A stretch of DNA of 64,000 nt, from positions 2,170,001 to 2,234,000 of the forward strand of contig OY764876.1 in assembly GCA_963668595.1 (NCBI GenBank). The letters run 5' to 3'. Shown here in pieces: positions 58,222 through 64,000 of the stretch (the stretch's first letter is position 1; every line of letters begins with the position of its first letter). The notes below the pieces were generated by a model. The model saw only the letters and a list, made by a program, of their open reading frames with translations. It ran no database searches and had not been told where the DNA came from. This DNA comes from GWE2-42-39 sp963668595. Lineage in GTDB: Bacteria > Bacteroidota > Bacteroidia > Bacteroidales > Prolixibacteraceae. A program made the position numbers and the translations under genes.

Positions 58222-59421
58222 TCATTTTTCGCTCAGTCGAATTGTTTCATTAGTCAGAGTATAATCAACTGTTGGTGCCAAATCGGCAAGTACTTTCATC
58301 ACATCATCCAGCGGACAATGCAAATCAAGTTTCCCGGTAATGGTTTGTTTCTCCAACTGGTCATTATCTACCGAATACTGTACCCCGTAAAAACGACTGA
58401 TTTTTCGGATTACTTCAACCAGCGACTCGCCTTCAAATTTTAACCAGCCGCCAATCCATGAAGCATATAATTCCACGTCAACTTCCGAACATTCAATTTT
58501 CTTTTCGGTCGCATTGTAGCTCCCCTTTTGTCCGGGTTCAAGAACCACTGCCCCTGACGAAAACAGAGATTTGTTTTGCCCGCTCAACTTTACTTTGCCT
58601 TCAACCAAAACGGTTTCAATTCGTTTCGATTCTCCCCAGGCCGATACATTAAACCGGGTTCCCAGTACTTCAATATCCATTCCGGCGGTACGCACAACAA
58701 AAGGGTGCAAGGCATCTTTACTGACCTCGAAAAAGCCTTCGCCAAAAAGATAGACAATACGTTTATCATCTGAAAAATGAGAAGGATAAATCAATTTACT
58801 TCCCGAGTTTAACCAAACCACCGACCCGTCAGTAAGTTGAATTCTGGAAGTACTTCCAAACGGAACCAGCAGACTATTCATCGCCGGCATTTCATGATCT
58901 GAATTTTTTTCCGTTTTTACAGTTACAATCTGATCGTTCACCTTCAATGCCGATTTCACGGGTAAACATTCAATCTCTGAGCGTTTAGACAGTAATAATT
59001 CTTCGCCTGTCCCCAAAACAAGACGGGCTCCATCTTCTTCCGAAAAATCCTGCGATACAATTGCTAATTCTTGCAGATACGGATCAGATTTCAGAAACTG
59101 AGAATAAGTAAAAACACCTGTAATTGCGGCAACAACAATTATTGCAGCATATTTCAATAGTGTATAAGGTAATTTCGGGTTCGTTCGCCCCTGCTCAAAT
59201 TCAGCGTCCAAGCGTTGCCACATTTGCTGAATCTCGGAGAGTGACAAGCTTTTTTCATTTTCGTGAGCCGCCTCAATTATTTGCCTGGCCATTGCAGCAT
59301 CCGGGAAAAGCAATCGTTCTTCGTCGGAAGTAACAATTCCTTTTTGTTTATTTTGAGAGATGAAATCCGGATCATCCAGAAAATCACTCAGAGTCATCGT
59401 TGAAAAATCGGTACGCTGCAT
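58222..59421 (-). CDS. FecR-family anti-sigma regulator
   Basis: A 399-residue single-pass inner-membrane regulator. The N-terminal cytoplasmic part (1-105) has LFPDAAMARQIIEAAHENEKS, the transmembrane helix is YAAIIVVAAITGVFTYS, the periplasmic FecR domain (about 180-290) has PFGSTSRIQLTDGSVVWLN and GEGFFEVSKD, and the C-terminal DUF4974 part (about 315-399) has VIRKISRFYGVQYSV. The first in-frame codon at 59427 is TTG, while the ATG at 59421 gives MQRTDF, so that is used. No ECF sigma factor gene lies next to it, unlike the usual sigma-FecR-SusC order. Confidence 0.9.
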   Translation of the reverse strand: MQRTDFSTMTLSDFLDDPDFISQNKQKGIVTSDEERLLFPDAAMARQIIEAAHENEKSLSLSEIQQMWQRLDAEFEQGRTNPKLPYTLLKYAAIIVVAAITGVFTYSQFLKSDPYLQELAIVSQDFSEEDGARLVLGTGEELLLSKRSEIECLPVKSALKVNDQIVTVKTEKNSDHEMPAMNSLLVPFGSTSRIQLTDGSVVWLNSGSKLIYPSHFSDDKRIVYLFGEGFFEVSKDALHPFVVRTAGMDIEVLGTRFNVSAWGESKRIETVLVEGKVKLSGQNKSLFSSGAVVLEPGQKGSYNATEKKIECSEVDVELYASWIGGWLKFEGESLVEVIRKISRFYGVQYSVDNDQLEKQTITGKLDLHCPLDDVMKVLADLAPTVDYTLTNETIRLSEK

Positions 59422-59427
59422 TGTCAA

Positions 59428-59682
59428 TAAAAAATCATACAGCAGTAGGAGGCCAATTGCCCTTTTTTGTGGTCACTCGTTGAATTTTTTTTTCTGTTTT
59501 TTTTCAATTTTCTTTTCAAAAGCTACACAAACAGCTGTATTACTACAAATTACAATTATCTTTCTTTTTATCTGAACGCTCATTATTATTCCATACGACA
59601 GCAAAAAACACTTCTTTTTTAAGGTTCATCGCCACCATGAATTATTATCTTTGCAGCGAATTTTTAACCGATCGTATTCAAA
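59428..59682. other. AT-rich region between FecR and gltX with gltX -7 box
   Basis: No gene is seen in this 255-bp divergent region. TATCTTTG at 59646-59653 matches TAnnTTTG and lies 29 bp before gltX. The FecR-side promoter must also lie here, but its boxes are unclear because of the long T and A tracts. Confidence 0.45.
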
Positions 59683-61203
59683 ATGGAAAAGAAAGTAAGG
59701 GTAAGATTTGCCCCCAGTCCAACCGGCCCATTACACATGGGTGGCGTGCGTACAGCATTATTCAATTATTTATTTGCCCGCAAACATGGCGGCGATTTTT
59801 TACTTCGTATTGAAGATACCGACCAAAATCGTTTTGTGCCCGGAGCAGAAGAATACATTATTGAATCGTTGAAATGGTGCGGACTGGTTCCTGATGAAGG
59901 AGTAGGTTTTGGTGGCGACTGCGGCCCATACCGTCAAAGCGAACGGAAAGCAATGTATCGCCAGTACGCCGATGAACTGATTGCCAAAGGAAATGCCTAC
60001 TATGCTTTTGACACCGCAGAAGAGCTTGATGCCTTGCGCGCCAAAGCAGAGGAAGAAAAAAGCACTTTCTCGTACGACCTGCATACCCGGGGCAAACTAA
60101 ACAATTCGATCAGCCTGTCGGCTGAAGAAGTTGCCCAGCGCATTGAACGCGGCGATGCATTTGTGATTCGGTTTAAAATGCCCGAAAATCGGAATGTAAC
60201 CGAAACCGATCTCATTCGTGGCGAAGTTACATTCAACACCAATACGCTTGACGACAAGGTATTATTCAAATCAGACGGCATGCCAACCTATCATTTGGCC
60301 AATGTGGTGGACGACCATTTAATGTCTATCACTCATGTTATTCGCGGCGAAGAATGGTTGCCTTCCATGCCTCTGCATATTTTATTATACGAAGCGCTGG
60401 GTTGGGCCGAAACCCGCCCTCGTTTTTCGCACCTGCCGCTAATTCTGAAACCTACCGGCAAAGGAAAACTGAGCAAACGCGATGGCGACAAAATGGGATT
60501 CCCGGTATTTCCATTATTATGGAAAGACCCGGAGACCGGAGATGTTTCACGAGGATACCGCGAAGATGGCTATTTCCCCGAAGCATTTGTAAATCTGTTG
60601 GCCCTGTTGGGATGGAGTGCCGGAAACGATCAGGAATTATTCAGCATGGACGAACTTGTTGAGTTGTTCAGCCTCGACCGCGTAGTAAAATCAGGAGCCC
60701 GCTTCGATCCGGAGAAAGCAAAATGGTTCAACCGCCATTACCTGCAACAAAAAAGCAACAACGAACTGGCTCAACTTTTCATGCCGGTGCTGAATTCAAA
60801 AGGAATTCAGGCTTCACCCGAAAAAGTAGAACGCGTTGTTGAACTGGTAAAAGAACGCTGCGAATTTGTAAACGATTTATGGGAACAAGGCAGCTATTTC
60901 TTTGTTGCTCCGGAAAATTACGATGAAAAAACCATTCAGAAAAAGTGGAAAGAAGATACTTCTGAAAAACTGGCTACCATTACAGGATTGCTGCAATCGC
61001 ACACCGACTGGCAAGCTGCATCGATCAAAGAAGCTTTTTCAAATTTCATGAACGAACGCGAATGGAATTTTGGAGCAATTATGGCTCCTATGCGCCTGAC
61101 TCTGGTTGGAACCAGCGCCGGAGCCGATTTATTCGACATCATCGAAGTAATTGGCAAAGAAGAAACGATTGCGCGAATTCAACGAGCAATTCAAACAATT
61201 TAA
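59683..61203 (+). CDS. gltX: Glutamyl-tRNA synthetase
   Basis: GltX, 506 aa, a class I synthetase charging tRNA-Glu. The HIGH-like motif is in RFAPSPTGPLHMGGVRTALF, with DTDQNRFVPGAE next, and the KMSKS-like motif is KLSKRDGDKMGFPVFPL. The C-terminal anticodon-binding domain runs from about residue 340. Length is normal for the discriminating or non-discriminating bacterial enzyme; which of the two cannot be decided here. It has its own -7 box and a terminator. Confidence 0.97.
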   Translation: MEKKVRVRFAPSPTGPLHMGGVRTALFNYLFARKHGGDFLLRIEDTDQNRFVPGAEEYIIESLKWCGLVPDEGVGFGGDCGPYRQSERKAMYRQYADELIAKGNAYYAFDTAEELDALRAKAEEEKSTFSYDLHTRGKLNNSISLSAEEVAQRIERGDAFVIRFKMPENRNVTETDLIRGEVTFNTNTLDDKVLFKSDGMPTYHLANVVDDHLMSITHVIRGEEWLPSMPLHILLYEALGWAETRPRFSHLPLILKPTGKGKLSKRDGDKMGFPVFPLLWKDPETGDVSRGYREDGYFPEAFVNLLALLGWSAGNDQELFSMDELVELFSLDRVVKSGARFDPEKAKWFNRHYLQQKSNNELAQLFMPVLNSKGIQASPEKVERVVELVKERCEFVNDLWEQGSYFFVAPENYDEKTIQKKWKEDTSEKLATITGLLQSHTDWQAASIKEAFSNFMNEREWNFGAIMAPMRLTLVGTSAGADLFDIIEVIGKEETIARIQRAIQTI

Positions 61204-61227
61204 GCTTGTACTTCAATACAATACTTT

Positions 61228-61259
61228 TCCCCGGCAAAAAAAATTGTCGGGGATTTTTA
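61228..61259 (+). terminator. Rho-independent terminator after gltX
   Basis: TCCCCGGCAA (61228-61237) pairs with TTGTCGGGGA (61244-61253) with one G-U pair and an A-rich loop, followed by TTTTTA. Confidence 0.88.
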
Positions 61260-61356
61260 TTTTTAGAAATTACTCTCGGATTTTCGACCTGTTTTTTCAA
61301 ATTGCGGAGATTCATTCTTTTTACAAAATCAATCGCCTTTTTCTAAAAAAATGACC

Positions 61357-61364
61357 TATTTTTG
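61357..61364 (+). promoter_or_regulatory. -7 box upstream of the MaoC gene
   Basis: TATTTTTG matches TAnnTTTG and lies 40 bp before the start at 61405. The -33 region is T-rich (61338-61342) but not an exact TTTG. Confidence 0.45.
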
Positions 61365-61404
61365 AACACCAAACAAGAACGTAACCTCAAAACATTCAAA
61401 ATAA

Positions 61405-61872
61405 ATGGCTAAAATAACAGTAAACAGCTACGATGAACTGGCCAGTTACCTGGGCAATGAAATCGGCGTTTCCGACTACCTGAAAGTAACTCAGGATCAC
61501 ATTAACAAATTTGCAGATGCCACGCTCGACTGGCAGTGGATTCATACTGATCCGGAACGGGCAAAAATAGAATCGCCTTACAAATCGACCATTGCGCATG
61601 GCTATTATTCGGTTTCGATGCTCGCCTATTTCTGGATGCAGCTGATGGAAGTACGAAATGTAAAAATGATGATCAACTACGGCATCGAAAACGTTCGTTT
61701 CGGGCAACCAGTAATCGTTGACAGTGAAATTCGTGTACGCGTAAAATTACATGCAATATCGAACCTGCGTGGAATAGCCAAAGCACAGCTTGAAATTAAA
61801 ATGGAAATGAAAGACAGCCCAAAACCTGTACTTACCGGGTTGCTGACATTCCTTTACCATTTCGAAAATTAG
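61405..61872 (+). CDS. MaoC-like (R)-specific enoyl-CoA hydratase
   Basis: A 155-residue single hot-dog-fold protein. The active-site segment is DHINKFADATLDWQWIHTDPE, with the catalytic Asp/His pair of MaoC dehydratases, followed by STIAHGYYSVSMLAYF and a C-terminal strand ending LTGLLTFLY. It would hydrate trans-2-enoyl-CoA to (R)-3-hydroxyacyl-CoA. The length is that of a free-standing hydratase. Pathway and chain length are not indicated: the neighbours are gltX and exported hydrolases. Confidence 0.9.
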   Translation: MAKITVNSYDELASYLGNEIGVSDYLKVTQDHINKFADATLDWQWIHTDPERAKIESPYKSTIAHGYYSVSMLAYFWMQLMEVRNVKMMINYGIENVRFGQPVIVDSEIRVRVKLHAISNLRGIAKAQLEIKMEMKDSPKPVLTGLLTFLYHFEN

Positions 61873-61960
61873 TCGAATCAGGCTTCCTCGAAAAGATATT
61901 TACCTGTCAACCTACAGAATATTTTTCCAAGGAAGCTTTTTCAATATAAAAAAACGAAGC

Positions 61961-62914
61961 ATGAGAACACACCAACTAATCCTTGCGATACTGATTATCG
62001 TTTGCGCCGGTTTTTCGTCGTTTGGACAACGCTACCAAACCGAAATAAGCGACTCAGTAAGTATTGAATCATTCACGTATGCTACCAAAGACGGCCAAGA
62101 GCTGATGCTTGATGTATATAGTCCGTACAACGAATTTACCGAAAACAAAGCGGTTGTTTTATATGTTCACGGCGGTGGATTTTCGGCTGGAGATCGTTTC
62201 GGAGAGGCTTATTTTTGCAAACATCTGGCTCGTTATGGTTTTGCTGCTGTATCAATGAGCTACCGACTTACCCGTAAAGGAACAGCTACTGGTTTTGGAT
62301 GCAACTGCCCGGCCAGCGAAAAAATGGCTACCTTCAATGCTGCGGTGGACGATGTACAAGATGCCACCACTTTTCTGATACAAAATCGAGAACAACTCGG
62401 AATTGACCCGCACCGTATTATTCTCTGCGGAAGCAGCGCCGGTGCAGAAACCGTACTGAATGCAGCTTACCAACCACCCTTGTGCTACGGATTAGACTCG
62501 GGCCCTGTATCTTATGCAGGAGTAATCAGTATGGCGGGAGCAATTCCCGACCTAAGTAAAGTTTACGAAGAATCTGCTGTTCCGTCGCTTTTTTTCCACG
62601 GAACCTGCGACAACCTGGTTCCATACGCATCAGCCTCGCACCACTATTGTAAAAACGATCAGCCGGGCTACATCATGCTGCACGGAGGTTATTCCATTGC
62701 CGAGAAATTACGCCAATTAGGAAAACCTTACTGGCTTATCAGCATCTGCGGCGGAAAACACGAATGGGCAGGAAAACCCATGAAAACTCATTTCGACGAA
62801 ATAATTCAATTCTGCAATCAATACGTTATTGAAGGCAAAAAAGAACAGCGGCACACCATTATTCCAGGAGAACATTCGTGCCCATATGAATCTTTTAACT
62901 TTTGTGTACAATGA
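61961..62914 (+). CDS. Exported alpha/beta-hydrolase (esterase/lipase-like)
   Basis: A 317-residue secreted hydrolase with a signal peptide (RTHQLILAILIIVCAGFSSFG). The oxyanion-hole motif HGGGFSAG (about residue 70) and nucleophile elbow LCGSSAGAETV (about residue 152, Ser in G-S-S-A-G) belong to the BD-FAE/hormone-sensitive-lipase group. The histidine of the triad is probably in GGKHEWAG near residue 268. It contains pairs of cysteines such as GFGCNCPASEK. Its stop overlaps the next gene by 4 bp, so the two are coupled. The substrate is unknown. Confidence 0.87.
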   Translation: MRTHQLILAILIIVCAGFSSFGQRYQTEISDSVSIESFTYATKDGQELMLDVYSPYNEFTENKAVVLYVHGGGFSAGDRFGEAYFCKHLARYGFAAVSMSYRLTRKGTATGFGCNCPASEKMATFNAAVDDVQDATTFLIQNREQLGIDPHRIILCGSSAGAETVLNAAYQPPLCYGLDSGPVSYAGVISMAGAIPDLSKVYEESAVPSLFFHGTCDNLVPYASASHHYCKNDQPGYIMLHGGYSIAEKLRQLGKPYWLISICGGKHEWAGKPMKTHFDEIIQFCNQYVIEGKKEQRHTIIPGEHSCPYESFNFCVQ

Positions 62915-63747
62915 AACGATTTGCATTTTTACTGACAATTATGGCTTGCATCAATGCCATCAGCTTTGCGCAAACAATCAATGTAGTTACCTACAATATC
63001 CGTTTTAACAATCCGGACGACGGTGAGAATGCCTGGCCCAACCGAAAAGATCAGGTTGCCCAGCTATTACGTTTTCACGACGCAGATATTTTTGGCATGC
63101 AGGAAGCGCTGATCGGACAAATTGAAGATTTGCAGCATGCACTCCCCGATTTTAAATGGATTGGAGTGGGTCGCGAAGATGGTAAACAAGAAGGAGAGTT
63201 TTCTCCTATCTTCTTTAATTCAAAAAAATTCAGTTTAAAAGAAAAAGGATGGTTTTGGCTGGCAGAAGACTGCACCCAACCAGTAAAAGGATGGGATGCC
63301 GCCTGTAAACGAATCTGTACATGGGTTATACTGAAAGAGAAAAAATCAGGCAAAAGTCTATTGTTCCTGAATACTCATTTCGACCATGTGGGTAATGCAG
63401 CGCGCAATAATTCGTCGGATTTGATTTTGAAGAAAATTGGCGAACTCAATCCCCAAAACCTTCCTGTAATTCTGACCGGCGATTTCAACCTGACACCAGA
63501 AACAGAACCCATTACCCGGATCAAAGCTGTTCTGTCTGATTCAAAAGAAGTATCAGAAGCTCCGGCATACGGACCTGATGGAACTTTTAATGCATTCCAG
63601 TTCGATCATCCGTTAACTGAACGCATCGATTATATTTTTGTCAACAAACAGGTAAAAGTGAAAAAATACGCCGTTTTATCAGACTCGAAAGACAGGCACT
63701 ATTTTTCAGACCACCTGCCTGTATTTGCAACCATCGAATTGAAATAA
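62911..63747 (+). CDS. Exported endonuclease/exonuclease/phosphatase-family protein
   Basis: A 278-residue secreted protein of the EEP (DNase I-like) fold with a signal peptide (KRFAFLLTIMACINAISFA). The metal-site residues appear in VVTYNIRFNN, FGMQEALI, FLNTHFDHVGNAARNNS, ILTGDFNLTPETEP and the end FSDHLPVFATIEL. It may act on phosphodiesters, such as nucleic acids or sugar phosphates, in the periplasm. The ATG overlaps the stop of the esterase gene (ATGA); an in-frame TTG at 62902 is not favoured. A terminator follows. Confidence 0.9.
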   Translation: MKRFAFLLTIMACINAISFAQTINVVTYNIRFNNPDDGENAWPNRKDQVAQLLRFHDADIFGMQEALIGQIEDLQHALPDFKWIGVGREDGKQEGEFSPIFFNSKKFSLKEKGWFWLAEDCTQPVKGWDAACKRICTWVILKEKKSGKSLLFLNTHFDHVGNAARNNSSDLILKKIGELNPQNLPVILTGDFNLTPETEPITRIKAVLSDSKEVSEAPAYGPDGTFNAFQFDHPLTERIDYIFVNKQVKVKKYAVLSDSKDRHYFSDHLPVFATIELK

Positions 63748-63773
63748 TTCTCTCTGCTGAGAATACTTTTCAG

Positions 63774-63818
63774 AACGGTTGAAGACAATTTGCAACGATT
63801 GTTTTCAACCGTTTTTTT
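63774..63818. terminator. Terminator after the EEP-fold gene
   Basis: AACGGTTGAA (63774-63783) and TTCAACCGTT (63804-63813) form a perfect 10-bp stem, extended by CAAT/ATTG, followed by a T-tract. It also serves the minus-strand gene at the edge. Confidence 0.85.
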
Positions 63819-63850
63819 AGTTGAAATAAGTAAGCACCCTAATAAGTCTT

Positions 63851-64000
63851 TTATAATAATTGCGTGAGATTTCCGATTTCCTGTACAAACCAGGTGGTAT
63901 TGCGTTTCTGAAGCAAACTAAATACAGATTTTTCGCGATCAATTTGCCGGGCAATTTCTTCTGGCAGAGTATCTTTACCACCATTGAGCACCATCACCTG
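63851..64000 (-). CDS. C-terminal end of an unrecognised gene, truncated by the window edge
   Basis: The minus strand is open from base 64000 to a TAA at 63851-63853, giving the last 49 residues: they begin QVMVLNGGKDTLPEEI and end EIGNLTQLL. The helix-turn pattern (IARQIDREKSVFSLLQKRN) suggests a globular cytoplasmic protein, but I do not recognise the family. It ends against the shared terminator. Confidence 0.55.
   Translation of the reverse strand, partial: QVMVLNGGKDTLPEEIARQIDREKSVFSLLQKRNTTWFVQEIGNLTQLL

Noticed and set aside
1..64000. tRNA or rRNA genes
   Set aside because: I looked for T-loop (GGTTCGA-type) and rRNA signatures on both strands; the few matches lie inside coding genes and do not fold into a cloverleaf. 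A tRNA search tool would be decisive.

Overview
The window is a chromosomal segment of a member of the Bacteroidota, most likely class Bacteroidia and an environmental or marine lineage of the Marinilabiliales/Prolixibacteraceae type (the finer placement is inference). Evidence: a SusC/SusD-like nutrient locus with a FecR regulator, a type IX secretion (type B) C-terminal domain, a DUF4290-murA pair, a PASTA-only membrane protein before rluD and ddl, TAnnTTTG-type -7 boxes upstream of rpmH, typA, gltX and others, and an A-rich rather than Shine-Dalgarno translation context.

Region 1 (1-17.8 kb) is housekeeping. It holds a RecD-like helicase cut by the left edge, an EamA transporter, a carboxyltransferase with its biotin carrier, an LptF/G permease, tgt, a glycosyltransferase with an ECF sigma factor, rsmG, rpmH (52 aa), a PASTA protein, an RluD-type synthase, ddl, dnaB, a conserved periplasmic protein, a TonB C-terminal protein and a GH105 hydrolase.

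Region 2 (17.9-29.5 kb) is a complete histidine operon, hisG-D-C-B-H-A-F-IE, with a leader peptide carrying four His codons and a transcription attenuator in front and a strong terminator behind. The operon is unusually interrupted. Three genes for S23/IVP-type four-helix-bundle proteins sit between his genes. Each is flanked by inverted arrays of 7- or 8-bp tandem units that nearly fill the intergenic gap. A fourth gap (hisA-hisF) holds such inverted arrays with no gene between them. purU, a TlpA-like thioredoxin and a YhcG/DUF1016 nuclease are also embedded. This repeat-plus-four-helix-bundle architecture is the best candidate here for an undescribed element.

Region 3 (29.5-41.5 kb) returns to core functions: TlpA-like oxidoreductase, murA, DUF4290, UvrD/PcrA helicase, a T9SS-exported PKD protein, a CPA2 antiporter, typA, a truncated haemoglobin and a YbaK deacylase.

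Region 4 (41.5-48.65 kb) is accessory. It has small membrane or hypothetical genes on the minus strand separated by three copies of an attC-like palindromic repeat, a 77-bp duplication, one complete IS3-family element with a 3-bp target duplication, two tyrosine-recombinase fragments, a DUF3800 gene, a 21-bp periodic repeat array and nested MITE-like inverted repeats.

Region 5 (48.65-59.4 kb) is envelope uptake: a TonB receptor with a small cysteine-rich partner, then FecR-SusC-SusD-SusD with the SusD gene duplicated and no sigma factor beside FecR. Region 6 (59.6-64 kb) holds gltX, a MaoC hydratase, an exported esterase overlapping an exported endonuclease/phosphatase-fold protein, and the end of an unrecognised gene at the right edge.
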